Shown: in pieces, positions 10,245 through 22,443 of the stretch
How the letters are laid out: each line of letters begins with the position of its first letter
How positions within the stretch are numbered: position 1 is the stretch's first letter
NCBI RefSeq assembly: GCF_016195855.1
Contig: NZ_JACPYU010000016.1
Span: forward strand, 248,001 to 312,000
DNA length: 64,000 nucleotides
Direction of reading: 5' to 3'
Origin: Aquabacterium sp.
GTDB taxonomy: Bacteria; Pseudomonadota; Gammaproteobacteria; Burkholderiales; Burkholderiaceae_C
The notes under the pieces: generated by a model
The model's input: only the letters and a program-made list of their open reading frames with translations
Told to the model about the DNA's origin: nothing
Database searches by the model: none
Program-made: the position numbers and the translations under genes

Positions 10245-11408
10245 TCAGGGCTTATCCGGGGGCGCGGTCACGTTGCGGTCACGGCCTTCGCTTTTGGCCT
10301 GGTACAGGGCCTTGTCTGCGCGCTCCAGCGTGTGGTTCAGGCCTGTCACGGTTTCATGTACTGCCAGGCCGGCCGAGAACTTCACGCGCAGATTGGGCAC
10401 GGTGTCGGTCACGGTGCAGTTGGCCAGGGTCTGGCGCAGCCGCTCCAGCGCGATCAGGGCTTTTTCCGCGTTGGTGTTGGGCAGCAGGAAGATGAACTCT
10501 TCGCCACCCCAACGGGCGATGATGTCGGTTTCACGCAGCACGATGCCGGCGGCGTTGGCAAAGGCCATCAGGGCCTGGTCACCCACCTTGTGGCCGTACT
10601 GGTCGTTGACGCGCTTGAAGTGGTCCAGGTCCACCAGCACCACCGTGAAACGCTCGCCATAGCGGTCAAAGCGCTTGACGGCGTCTTCCAGTTTGTCCTG
10701 CATGAAGCGGCGGTTGTACAGGCCCGTGAGCACATCATGCGTGGCCATTTGCTGGACTTGCTCCAGCGCGACACGCAGGTCCCGGCGCTGAGCGGCCAGG
10801 CGGTTGCGCCATGAAGAGATCTGGTAGGCCGAGAAGATCAGGGTGGGTACGGTCCCCAGCAGCAACTCGAAGCGCAACAACTCCAGGTCTGGCGGGTAGT
10901 AAGCAGGGTCGATGTGGGCCAGGATGCCCATGCTCAGTCCCAGCAGCAACATGGCCAGTACCCCGATCTGGACGGACTGCTTGGGGGTGTGCGTGTACAT
11001 GCCGAACACCATGACCAGCGCGATCAGCACCAGCACCACGCCCCGGTCGTGCGGGGCAATGGCCGTGTAGGCAAACGCGATGGCCAGCAGCGCGAACACG
11101 TTCTGCGGCAGCATCAGCGTCGGGTCCTTGAGGTGCTTGGTCTTGCCAAAGCGCACCAGGGAATAGAACAGCACGTAGGCGGGCATGCTCGTGGCCCACA
11201 GCAGCTTGGGGGCAAACGGCCGCATGAGGTTGATTTCGGCGGCGTAGTACGCGGCGCTGCAGCAGATGGCGTACATGATGGCGCACAGCAGGATGGCCGC
11301 AGTGCGTGCGCGGGTGGCGCGGTCAGGGCCAAAGACCAGGTTGACCATCCGGCCAACGGCTTCGACGATCGGGTCGTGGGCCGGTGCAGGCGGCGAGAAC
11401 TGTGTCAT
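10245..11408 (-). CDS. Membrane GGDEF diguanylate cyclase (second of tandem pair)
   Basis: Makes cyclic di-GMP from two GTP. 387 residues: about six hydrophobic segments between residues 35 and 205 form an integral membrane sensor, followed by a short helical linker and the GGDEF domain (about 220-385). The active-site motif is intact as GGEEF (301-305) within ARWGGEEF. RETD (292-295), exactly five residues before GGEEF, is the RxxD inhibitory I-site, so product feedback is expected. LTGLYNRR and DLDHFKRVND are the usual flanking motifs. Its ATG overlaps the stop of the upstream paralog by 4 bases (ATGA). The signal sensed by the membrane part is unknown. Confidence 0.92.
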   Translation of the reverse strand: MTQFSPPAPAHDPIVEAVGRMVNLVFGPDRATRARTAAILLCAIMYAICCSAAYYAAEINLMRPFAPKLLWATSMPAYVLFYSLVRFGKTKHLKDPTLMLPQNVFALLAIAFAYTAIAPHDRGVVLVLIALVMVFGMYTHTPKQSVQIGVLAMLLLGLSMGILAHIDPAYYPPDLELLRFELLLGTVPTLIFSAYQISSWRNRLAAQRRDLRVALEQVQQMATHDVLTGLYNRRFMQDKLEDAVKRFDRYGERFTVVLVDLDHFKRVNDQYGHKVGDQALMAFANAAGIVLRETDIIARWGGEEFIFLLPNTNAEKALIALERLRQTLANCTVTDTVPNLRVKFSAGLAVHETVTGLNHTLERADKALYQAKSEGRDRNVTAPPDKP

Positions 11409-12571
11409 GACAGGACCTCCCCCGATACGGCCTGGGGTGCAGCCAGGGGCTTGAGTTCGGCGCCAGCGAGCAGGCAGCGGTTGCGGCCCTGGTGCTTGGC
11501 GTCATACAGCGCCTGGTCGGCCCGCTCGATGAGGTGTTCCAGCGTTTCGCCTGGCAGGGCTTGCGCCAGGCCGGCCGAGAAGGTGATCCGAAGCTGCGGG
11601 TAGCCGGGGAAGTTCAGCGTCTCGACCGATTGGCGCAGCCGCTCGATGGCGATCATGGCTTCGGCCGATGCGATGGTGGGCAGCATGATCAGGAACTCTT
11701 CGCCGCCCCAGCGCGAGAACTTGTCGACCTGCCTGATCTGGCCCTGGGTGTGCTGTGCCACACCCCGCAGGACGGCGTCGCCAGCATGGTGGCCAAAGTG
11801 GTCGTTGACGTGCTTGAAATGGTCGATATCGATCAGTGCCACGCACAGCGGTGCCCCGGTGCGCTCGATCAAGCGCAGCTCGGTCTCGGCCAGGTCGGTC
11901 ATCATGCGGCGGTTCAGGGCGCCGGTGAGCATGTCGGTGGTGGCCATCTGCTTGACGGTGTCCACGGCCTCTTGCAGCTCACGGGCCTGGCGGCCGATGC
12001 GCACGCGGATGTCGCTCACCCATTTGCCGATCAGCGACAGCGTCAGCAAGGTGGAGCCGCCGACCACGAAATGCGTCCAGGCTGACGAGCCATTGCCGCC
12101 CAAGGTGTTGGTCATCGTCATGGCGACGATGCTGATCCCCAGCGACACGATCGTGAACACGCCCAGCATCAGCACCTGCATGGGCCGCAACCGGAACATG
12201 GCCAGCACGATGGTCTGGGCGATGAGGATCATCACATTGCCGCGGTTTTCGCCGAGCTGAACGTAGGCCGCGATGCACAAGGCGATGGACACCAGCGCGT
12301 GCGGGAAGGTCAGGACCGGGTCGCCAAAGCGCTGTGACCAGCCGGAGCGCACCAGCGCAAACACGACCAGGAAGGTGATCACGCTGGCTGCCGTCAGCTC
12401 CTGCGCCGTGCGCATGTCCAGCAGGCCCAGGTGAACCGAGTGCATGATCACCCCGAGGTTCACGATGTAGGGCTGCAGGGTCAATACGACGAGCAGGACG
12501 TGGCGACGCCGGTGCGGTTCAACGCCCAGCAAAAGGTTCGACAACACTTGCAGCCAGAGAGGTTTGTTCAT
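11405..12571 (-). CDS. Membrane GGDEF diguanylate cyclase (first of tandem pair)
   Basis: Paralog of the following gene with the same layout: about six membrane segments (roughly 20-190) and a C-terminal GGDEF domain (about 215-370). Active site GGEEF (289-293) in FSRWGGEEF; RQVD (280-283) provides an RxxD I-site at the correct five-residue spacing. LTGALNRRMM and DIDHFKHVND flank it. The ATG at 12571 (MNKPLWLQVL) is chosen; an in-frame ATG at 12604 would add 11 polar residues and has no better ribosome binding site. The two cyclases are translationally coupled and likely arose by duplication; their membrane halves have diverged more than the catalytic halves. Confidence 0.9.
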   Translation of the reverse strand: MNKPLWLQVLSNLLLGVEPHRRRHVLLVVLTLQPYIVNLGVIMHSVHLGLLDMRTAQELTAASVITFLVVFALVRSGWSQRFGDPVLTFPHALVSIALCIAAYVQLGENRGNVMILIAQTIVLAMFRLRPMQVLMLGVFTIVSLGISIVAMTMTNTLGGNGSSAWTHFVVGGSTLLTLSLIGKWVSDIRVRIGRQARELQEAVDTVKQMATTDMLTGALNRRMMTDLAETELRLIERTGAPLCVALIDIDHFKHVNDHFGHHAGDAVLRGVAQHTQGQIRQVDKFSRWGGEEFLIMLPTIASAEAMIAIERLRQSVETLNFPGYPQLRITFSAGLAQALPGETLEHLIERADQALYDAKHQGRNRCLLAGAELKPLAAPQAVSGEVLS

Positions 12572-12692
12572 CAAAGCTCGACAGGTTTGACGGTCTATCG
12601 GCATTGTGTGGAAAAGCTTGACCCTTGGGTCGGCTCAGTGTCAGGGGGCGGGCGCCAGAAAGTGCGTGGGGATTTCCCGCTATCCAAAATCT

Positions 12693-13346
12693 TCAAGGGC
12701 GCCCAGCCGATGGGGGCAGGTAGCGCTGGTCTGAATAGGTCAGCATCCATTCAGGCTTGAAAGCCACGAAGATGGCGGTGAGCATGCCCGTGCTGATGGC
12801 CTCGCCCCAGCCCAGCAGCCAGTGCGCGAGCATCCATTCTTCGAAGTCGATGGTGTCGGGCTTGTGCTGGGCGAAGGTGGCCAGGTAGCCCGTGGCCGTG
12901 ACGGCCAGCGCCGTGGCCATGAAGCCCCGGCCAAGGATGTAGACAAACAGGTGTTTGGGGAGCCAGCGGCGCACGGCCAGGCCCAGCAACAAGGCCAGGG
13001 TGGCGGGGATCACGCCCAGCCAGACAATGTGGGTGACCAGGGCGTCCGGATCCGGCCAGGCACGGGTTTGAATGAGCTTGGCTGCCAGCCCGATCGGCAG
13101 GAGGCTCCACATGGCCAGTGGCCAGCCGAACATCAGGACCAGCAGGCAGGCGCCGCTGACATGCAAGGCCAGGCCGTTGGGCAGGAGGTGCTCGGTCCAC
13201 CAGACCCAGGGCAGCAGCACCATGGCGCCGATCCAGGGGTTTTGCAGCGGCGCATGCCGCAATGGCAGCCAGGGCTTGAAGAGCAGGGCCAGGCCAAGGG
13301 CCGTCAACAGCACGGCCCAGTCCAGCCATGCCGGCAGGTTAGCCAT
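12693..13346 (-). CDS. CbiM-like / energy-coupling factor transporter-type membrane protein
   Basis: Integral inner-membrane protein of 217 residues with about six hydrophobic segments. Features that recall the short CbiM/COG3235-like permeases annotated as energy-coupling factor proteins are LPNGLALHVSGACLLVLMFGWP near the middle and AHWLLGWGEAISTGMLTAIFVAF near the end. No ATPase (CbiO-like) or CbiQ-like partner is in the window, so transport and substrate (cobalt, nickel or other) are unproven. The ATG at 13346 begins MANLPAWLDW; an upstream in-frame start at 13490 would overlap queF by about 120 bases and add a charged non-membrane tail. 23 bases downstream of queF on the same strand. Confidence 0.6.
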   Translation of the reverse strand: MANLPAWLDWAVLLTALGLALLFKPWLPLRHAPLQNPWIGAMVLLPWVWWTEHLLPNGLALHVSGACLLVLMFGWPLAMWSLLPIGLAAKLIQTRAWPDPDALVTHIVWLGVIPATLALLLGLAVRRWLPKHLFVYILGRGFMATALAVTATGYLATFAQHKPDTIDFEEWMLAHWLLGWGEAISTGMLTAIFVAFKPEWMLTYSDQRYLPPSAGRP

Positions 13347-13369
13347 GGGCCTGTTCCGCTCGCAGGCGA

Positions 13370-13915
13370 TCAGCCCAGCAGGCCCGTTTCGGCGTTGTGC
13401 TGAGGCAGGTCTACCTTCGGGGCGGGCTTCCAGCCCTTTTTGCGGTGCTCGACCACGACGTTCGTGTAGATGCCGCCGCGCACATACCACTTGGCCGTGA
13501 TGCGTACATAACGTGGGTTGATGGCTTTGACGATGTCCGTGAGGATGTCGTTGGTGACCTTTTCGTGGAAGGCGCCGTCATTGCGGTAGCTCCACATGTA
13601 CATCTTCAGGCTCTTGAGCTCGATGCACAGCTTGTCGGCGATGCAGTCGATGGTGAAGTGCGCGAAGTCGGGTTGGCCGGTCAGGGGGCAGAAGCAGGTG
13701 AACTCGGGCACCTGGAACTGGATGACATAGTCGCGCTGGGGCGCTGGGTTGGGGAAGACGTCCAGCGTGCGCGAGGGGGCCGAAGGGGGTGTCGCGGGCT
13801 TGGCGCGTTCGCCGATGGCCAGGGCGCCAGCCTTGGCTGCAGTCTTGTTTTTTGCGCTGACGTTGGCGCTGACCAGGGTGTCGGCAGCGGAGGCAGCAGG
13901 GGCTTTCTTGGCCAT
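13370..13915 (-). CDS. queF: NADPH-dependent 7-cyano-7-deazaguanine reductase QueF
   Basis: Reduces preQ0 to preQ1 in queuosine tRNA modification. Short (type I, unimodular) QueF: the catalytic motif FTCFCPLTGQPDFAHF carries the nucleophile C76 and general acid D83; the NADPH-binding motif is ELKSLKMYMWSYRN, and the F-H-E-K segment is present. The catalytic domain runs from about residue 52 to 176. The first ~50 residues are an Ala/Lys/Pro-rich tail absent from typical 140-150-residue members; no internal ATG offers a shorter start. Diverges from smc across 149 bases, in which I see no preQ1 riboswitch. Confidence 0.95.
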   Translation of the reverse strand: MAKKAPAASAADTLVSANVSAKNKTAAKAGALAIGERAKPATPPSAPSRTLDVFPNPAPQRDYVIQFQVPEFTCFCPLTGQPDFAHFTIDCIADKLCIELKSLKMYMWSYRNDGAFHEKVTNDILTDIVKAINPRYVRITAKWYVRGGIYTNVVVEHRKKGWKPAPKVDLPQHNAETGLLG

Positions 13916-14064
13916 GGCGGACTACTTATCGGTAAGGGGGAAATCGGCAAAAGTGCAATGTTATCATCTTTGGTTGATCCTGGCCTGTTTTGGTGCGGGT
14001 TTTGTCAAACAAATCAATGACTTAGCGGATTTTTGGGGGCGCGAGTCCCGGGCCGACATCAAGC

Positions 14065-17000
14065 ATGCGACTGAATTCGATCAAGCTGTCTGGCTTCAAG
14101 TCATTCGCCGAACCGACCCATTTCCAGCTGCCTGGGCAGCTGGTGGGCGTGGTGGGGCCCAATGGTTGCGGCAAATCCAACATCATGGACGCGGTGCGCT
14201 GGGTGCTGGGCGAGTCCAAGGCCTCCGAATTGCGTGGCGAGTCCATGCAGGACGTGATCTTCAACGGCTCGGGCAACCGCAAGCCGGCCAGTCGCTCCAG
14301 CGTGGAACTGGTGTTCAGCAATGAAGACGCCCGTGCGGGCGGCCAATGGAACCAGTTTGCCGAGATCGCCGTCAAGCGCGTGCTGACCCGCGACGGCAAC
14401 TCCAGCTACTTCATCAACAACCAGCCAGTGCGCCGCCGCGACGTGCAGGACGTGTTCCTGTGCACCGGCCTGGGCCCGCGTGCCTACGCGATCATCGGCC
14501 AGGGCACCATCAGCCGGATCATCGAATCCAAGCCTGAAGAGCTGCGCCTGTTCCTGGAAGAAGCCGCTGGCGTCTCCAAGTACAAGGAGCGCCGCCGCGA
14601 GACCGAGAACCGCCTCAAGGACACTCGCGAAAACCTCACGCGTGTCGAAGACATCCTGCGCGAGCTCAACAACAACCTAGACAAGCTCGAAAAGCAGGCC
14701 GAGGTGGCCACGCGCTATCACGGCCTGCAAGAGCAGGGCACCCTGAAGCTGCACCAGTTGTGGTTCCTCAAGCACCGCGATGCCGCGACGGAAGAAACGC
14801 GCATCAAGCAGGCCGTGCTGGAGGCCACCAATGCGCTGGAAGGGCGCATGGCCGAGTTGCGCGCGGTGGAGGCCGAGCTGGAGCATGTGCGCCAGGACCA
14901 CTACGCCGTCAGCGATGAATTGCACACCGCGCAAGGCGTGCTGGCCGAAGCCAATCTGGAGGTCAGCCGCCTGGAAGAGCGCATCCGCTATGTGGTGGAA
15001 GGCCGCCAGCGTGTCGAGCAGCGCCTGGCCGAGCTGAAAGGCCAGAACGACCAGTGGGCCGAGCGCAAGGCGGCAGCCGAGTTCGAGCTGGAAGAGCTGG
15101 CCGAGAAAATGATGGCCACCGAAGAGCAGGCCGAGATCCTGGCCGCTCAGGCCGAGGAGCTGGCGGGCAACATCCCGACCTTCGAGGACGCCGTTCGCGC
15201 TGCCACCACCCGCGCCAACGAGCAGCGTGGCGTGGCCGGGCAGGTGCAGCAGCAGATCCAGTTGCTGGCCGCCGAGTCACGCAACATCGATGACCAGTCC
15301 CGCCAGTTGAACCTGCGCCGCGAGCGCCTGGCCACCGAGCGCCAGGGCCTGGCTGCCAGCGACGATGCCCGCCTGATCGACCTGCGTCGCCAACTGGCTT
15401 CGGGCCAGGAAGAGCTGGCGGTGTTCGAGGCCCAGCTTGGCGAGTTGACCGAGACCGTGCCCGAGCTGGATGAGGCCCGCAAAGCCGCGCACAACGACAG
15501 CAGCGCCCAATCTGCCAAGCAGTCCGAACTGGCCGCCAAGCTGGAGGCCCTGCGTGCCTTGCAGGAAAAGGTGCAAACCGAAGGCAAGCTCAAGCCCTGG
15601 CTGGCCAAGCATGGCCTGGACAGCCTGCAGGGCCTGTGGACGCGGGTGCACATCGAGACGGGTTGGGAAAACGCGCTGGAGTCGGCCCTGCGCGAGCGCC
15701 TGTCTGCCCTGGAAGTCGGCCGTGTCGAGACGGTGCGCGCCTTCGAGAACGACGCGCCACCTGCCAAGCTGGCCTTCTACAGCCTGCCGCAGGCCGGCAT
15801 CCAGAACACGCACCACACGCTGCCCCGCCTGTCGGATCTGCTGCGCCTGAATGACCAGGGCCTCAAGGCCTTGATGAACGACTGGCTGGAGGGCGTCTAC
15901 ACGGCGGCCAATCTGGAAGAGGCGCTGGCCAACCGTGGCAAGCTCACCCATGGCGAGGTCATCATGACCAAGGGCGGCCACGCGGTCAGCCAGTTCGCCG
16001 TGAGCTTTTATGCACCTGATTCCGAGCAAGCCGGCATGCTGGCGCGCGCCCAGGAAATCGAGAACCTCGAAAAGCAGTTGCGCGCGCAGTCACTGATTGC
16101 CGAGGATGCACGCGCGGCCATGATTCGCGCCGAAGCCGCTTACACCGATGGTGCCCAGCGCCTGGCCACCTCCCGCCGGGACACCAGCGAGATCCAGCAG
16201 CGCACACACCAGTTGCAGGTCGAGGTGCTTCGCCTCACGCAACAAGCCGAGCAGACCAATGCCCGGCGCGGCCAGATCGAAGAAGAACTGGCCGAGATCG
16301 ACGCCCAACTGGGTGACTTGCAAGAGCGCCGCGCCACCGGTGAGGCTCGCTTTGAAGAGCTGGACATCAGCCTGGGTGAAGCCCAGGAAAAGCACGCCCT
16401 GCTCGAAGAAGGCGTGATCGAGGCCGAGCGCAAGCTCAACCAGGCTCGCGAGCAATCACGCGCCCTGGAGCGCCAGGCCCAGGAGGCCCAGTTCAGCGCA
16501 CGCACCATGGCCGCACGCCGGGGCGAGTTGCAGCGCGGCATCGAAACCGCCGCCCAGCAGATCCAGGCCAACGAGGCGTCTGCCGCGCAATTGCAGGAAG
16601 AGCACGCCCGCCTGAGCGACACCACCTCGCAGACCGGCCTGGACGACGCCCTGGCCGTCAAGCTGGAAAAGGAAGGCTTGCTGCTGCAGACACGCAACCG
16701 TTACGAGGACCTGTCGGCCCAGTTGCGCCGTGCGGACGAGCAACGCATGGCCTTCGAGCGCAGCCTGCAGCCCCTGCGTGACGAGATCACCAAGCTGCAA
16801 CTGGAGCAACAGGCCGCCACGCTGGGTGGTGCCCAGTTCATGGAGCAACTGACCGCTGCCGAGGTCGACCTGGAGGCCCTGGCCGCCGGCATCGAACGCG
16901 ATGGCGTCAAGCTCTACGGCCTGCAAACCGAGATCGACCGCATCCAGCGCGAGATCAATGCCTTGGGCGCCGTCAACCTGGCCGCCCTGGACGAACTCAC

Positions 17001-17580
17001 CGCTGCCCGCGAGCGCAAGACCTTCCTGGACTCTCAAATGGCCGATCTGATGGACGCCATCAACACCCTGGAAGACGCCATCCACAAGATCGACCTGGAA
17101 ACACGCGATCTGCTGGGTGCCACCTTCAACACCGTCAACGAGCACTTTGGCCGCATGTTCCCCAGCCTGTTTGGTGGGGGCGCGGCCAAGCTGGTCATGA
17201 CGGGCGACGAAATCCTGGACGCTGGCGTGCAGGTCATGGCCCATCCACCCGGCAAGAAGAACAGCACGATCCATTTGCTGTCCGGCGGTGAAAAAGCCCT
17301 GACTGCGATCGCGCTGGTGTTCGCCATCTTCCAACTCAACCCCGCCCCGTTCTGCCTGCTCGACGAAGTGGATGCACCGCTGGACGACGCCAACACCGAG
17401 CGCTACGCCCGACTGGTCAAGAGCATGTCCAGCGGCACCCAGTTCCTGTTCATCTCCCACAACAAGATTGCCATGGAGATGGCCGAGCAACTGATCGGTG
17501 TGACCATGCAGGAACAAGGCGTGTCCCGCATCGTGGCGGTGGACATGGAAGCCGCGTTGGGCATGGCCCACGCTGCTTGA
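14065..17580 (+). CDS. smc: Chromosome segregation protein SMC
   Basis: ATPase of the condensin complex (with ScpA and ScpB, not in this window) that compacts and segregates the chromosome. 1171 residues, typical. N-terminal head with Walker A GPNGCGKS (31-38) and the Q-loop region; long coiled coil with many Glu/Gln/Ala/Arg heptads (about 165-500 and 665-1010); hinge at about 505-655; C-terminal head with signature LSGGEKAL (S1073), Walker B LLDEVDAPLDDAN (D1100/E1101) and D-loop. First gene of smc-zipA-ligA-def, with GAGGA at its stop acting as ribosome binding site for zipA. Confidence 0.98.
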   Translation: MRLNSIKLSGFKSFAEPTHFQLPGQLVGVVGPNGCGKSNIMDAVRWVLGESKASELRGESMQDVIFNGSGNRKPASRSSVELVFSNEDARAGGQWNQFAEIAVKRVLTRDGNSSYFINNQPVRRRDVQDVFLCTGLGPRAYAIIGQGTISRIIESKPEELRLFLEEAAGVSKYKERRRETENRLKDTRENLTRVEDILRELNNNLDKLEKQAEVATRYHGLQEQGTLKLHQLWFLKHRDAATEETRIKQAVLEATNALEGRMAELRAVEAELEHVRQDHYAVSDELHTAQGVLAEANLEVSRLEERIRYVVEGRQRVEQRLAELKGQNDQWAERKAAAEFELEELAEKMMATEEQAEILAAQAEELAGNIPTFEDAVRAATTRANEQRGVAGQVQQQIQLLAAESRNIDDQSRQLNLRRERLATERQGLAASDDARLIDLRRQLASGQEELAVFEAQLGELTETVPELDEARKAAHNDSSAQSAKQSELAAKLEALRALQEKVQTEGKLKPWLAKHGLDSLQGLWTRVHIETGWENALESALRERLSALEVGRVETVRAFENDAPPAKLAFYSLPQAGIQNTHHTLPRLSDLLRLNDQGLKALMNDWLEGVYTAANLEEALANRGKLTHGEVIMTKGGHAVSQFAVSFYAPDSEQAGMLARAQEIENLEKQLRAQSLIAEDARAAMIRAEAAYTDGAQRLATSRRDTSEIQQRTHQLQVEVLRLTQQAEQTNARRGQIEEELAEIDAQLGDLQERRATGEARFEELDISLGEAQEKHALLEEGVIEAERKLNQAREQSRALERQAQEAQFSARTMAARRGELQRGIETAAQQIQANEASAAQLQEEHARLSDTTSQTGLDDALAVKLEKEGLLLQTRNRYEDLSAQLRRADEQRMAFERSLQPLRDEITKLQLEQQAATLGGAQFMEQLTAAEVDLEALAAGIERDGVKLYGLQTEIDRIQREINALGAVNLAALDELTAARERKTFLDSQMADLMDAINTLEDAIHKIDLETRDLLGATFNTVNEHFGRMFPSLFGGGAAKLVMTGDEILDAGVQVMAHPPGKKNSTIHLLSGGEKALTAIALVFAIFQLNPAPFCLLDEVDAPLDDANTERYARLVKSMSSGTQFLFISHNKIAMEMAEQLIGVTMQEQGVSRIVAVDMEAALGMAHAA

Positions 17581-17593
17581 GGATCAAATCAAC

Positions 17594-20825
<3,232 letters not shown>

Positions 20826-20839
20826 AGGGCGGAGGAGCC

Positions 20840-21376
20840 ATGGCCATTTGCGAGATCCTGAAGATGGGCGACCCCAGGCTGCTCAAGGTGGCCAGCCAGG
20901 TTGAGGCCTTCGACACCTCCGATTTGCACGACCTGATTGCCGACCTCAAGGACACGATGGCTGCCGCGCAAGGGGCAGGCCTGGCCGCACCGCAGATCGG
21001 TGTGGACCTGGCCGTGGTGGTTTTTGGTTTTGGCCGCAGCCAGCGCTACCCGGACGCGCCGCCCGTGCCCGAGACGGTGCTGATCAACCCGGTCATCACA
21101 CCCTTGTCCGACGAGGAAGAAAACGGCTGGGAGGGCTGCCTCTCCGTGCCGGGTTTGCGCGGTGTGGTGCCGCGTTTTGCGCGCATCCGCTACACGGGCT
21201 TCGATCAGTACGGCCAGCGCATCGACCGGGAGGCGGAGGGCTTTCATGCCCGTGTGGTGCAACACGAATGCGATCACCTGATCGGCAAGCTCTACCCCAT
21301 GCGCGTGCGCGACTTCAGGCTGTTCGGCTACACGTCCGTGTTGTTTCCTGAACTGGACGCCCAGGCCGACGACTGA
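20840..21376 (+). CDS. def: Peptide deformylase
   Basis: Metallohydrolase that removes the formyl group from new polypeptides at the ribosome exit. 178 residues with all three motifs: [10 protein letters not shown] (motif 1), EGCLSVPG (motif 2, Cys metal ligand) and QHECDHL (motif 3, HExxH with two His ligands and catalytic Glu). A strong ribosome binding site GGAGGAG lies just before the ATG, 14 bases after ligA. Burkholderiales often carry two deformylases, one beside fmt; this one beside ligA is probably the second copy, though that cannot be seen here. It converges on a DUF2237 gene. Confidence 0.96.
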   Translation: MAICEILKMGDPRLLKVASQVEAFDTSDLHDLIADLKDTMAAAQGAGLAAPQIGVDLAVVVFGFGRSQRYPDAPPVPETVLINPVITPLSDEEENGWEGCLSVPGLRGVVPRFARIRYTGFDQYGQRIDREAEGFHARVVQHECDHLIGKLYPMRVRDFRLFGYTSVLFPELDAQADD

Positions 21377-21400
21377 TGCCCGGTGGCGCTATCGTCGATA

Positions 21401-21799
21401 TCATGCATTGTTGGGCCTGACGGGCTGGTAGGCGCAAGCCTGCAGCACCTCCAGCGGCACCACTTCCAGCGCCTTTTCGTGCGTGCAGTCCAGCACCACG
21501 GGCGGCGCGACGCCAGCGTTCCAGGCCTGCAGCCATCGCGTCGCACAGACACACCAGCGGTCGCCAGGCTTCAGCCCAGGGAAGCGCCATTCGGGGCGGG
21601 GGGTGACAAGGTCGTTGCCCTGGCTCAGCGCGTAGCTCAAAAACTCCTGGGTAACACGGGCGCAGATCACGTGCAGGCCTTCGTCCTCACCCCGGGTGCG
21701 GCAGCAGCCGTCACGGAAGAAACCGGTCAGCGGGGCGAACGAGCAGGCCCGTAAAGGCCCCCCCAGTACATTGCGTCCGGAGGTCAGTTCGATGCTCAT
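21401..21799 (-). CDS. DUF2237 family protein
   Basis: 132-residue cytosolic protein of unknown function. Recognised by RNVLGGPLRACSFAPLTGFFRDGCC near the N-terminus and by FPGLKPGDRWCVCATRW and PPVVLDCTHEKALEVVPLEVL toward the C-terminus, all typical of DUF2237. It is cysteine-rich: the CC pair at the end of the first motif, CxC in RWCVC, and others are conserved in the family and could bind a metal or form a redox site; that is inference. The ATG at 21799 is chosen because it lies directly before the conserved region and 25 bases after the NfeD-like gene; a longer frame overlaps that gene. Confidence 0.85.
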   Translation of the reverse strand: MSIELTSGRNVLGGPLRACSFAPLTGFFRDGCCRTRGEDEGLHVICARVTQEFLSYALSQGNDLVTPRPEWRFPGLKPGDRWCVCATRWLQAWNAGVAPPVVLDCTHEKALEVVPLEVLQACAYQPVRPNNA

Positions 21800-21824
21800 G
21801 GTACGGCCAGGGTCTTTGATGGGC

Positions 21825-22256
21825 TCAGATGGGCTCAAGCACGAGATAGCAACTCTCGATGGCGCGAATGCGGTGCACGCCCGTCTGCGGTACATGGGGG
21901 CCATGATGACGCGCCAGCCAGGCGCTGCCCCGGTAAAGCACTTCGGCTGTGCCATCAGGCGCCCAGCCGACCACGCTGACTTCCTCACCGACATCCAGGT
22001 GGCCCAGCCCCGTCGTGGTGTAGCCCTCGGTGTCAATGGGCCCCCGCTTGAGCAGGTGCCGGTGCCAGGCCATCACACCGCCACCACCAATGGCCGCTGC
22101 AACCAGCAATTGCACATCCTGAGGCAGGTGTGCCCAGGCGCACAAGGCCGCGGCGGCGGCGCCAAAAGCCAGAATCAGAAGGTAAAGCGAACTCGTCAGC
22201 ATTTCCAAGCTGACAAAGAACCCTGCAACGATCCACCAAAGAGTCGACTCGCTCAT
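21825..22256 (-). CDS. NfeD-like membrane protein
   Basis: 143-residue inner-membrane protein. Two to three hydrophobic segments in the first 75 residues (WWIVAGFFVSLEMLTSSLYLLILAFGAAAAALCAW and LLVAAAIGGGGVMAW) precede a small beta-rich OB-fold-like domain (about 90-140, VGEEVSVVGWAPDGTAEVLYRGSAWLARH), which is the NfeD layout. These proteins usually partner a stomatin/SPFH protein in membrane quality control; no SPFH gene is next to it in this window. AAAGGAG precedes ATG 22256 by about 10 bases, which favours it over an upstream start at 22313. Confidence 0.82.
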   Translation of the reverse strand: MSESTLWWIVAGFFVSLEMLTSSLYLLILAFGAAAAALCAWAHLPQDVQLLVAAAIGGGGVMAWHRHLLKRGPIDTEGYTTTGLGHLDVGEEVSVVGWAPDGTAEVLYRGSAWLARHHGPHVPQTGVHRIRAIESCYLVLEPI

Positions 22257-22443
22257 TCCGCGTTCACTCCTTTCGGGAGGTGAGTTTAAGTCCTGAAACT
22301 GCCCCTTGAACATCCCTGCCGGGTTTCCCCCGAAAACTTGTTCGCCAGATCAAACAAACGGGCCTCCGAAACCCCTAAACTTCGCGGACTTTTTTGATTT
22401 CCGCCATTTCCGAGTCCGCCTCGCACCTCAAGGGTTTCTGGCC

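Noticed and set aside
8056..10662. 868-codon open frame on the plus strand across dapD and dapC
   Set aside because: Covers several well-supported minus-strand genes, has no domain, and shows the composition of a GC-rich antisense frame.
13916..14064. Possible preQ1 riboswitch before queF
   Set aside because: No H-type pseudoknot pattern with an A-rich tail could be recognised in the queF-smc gap.
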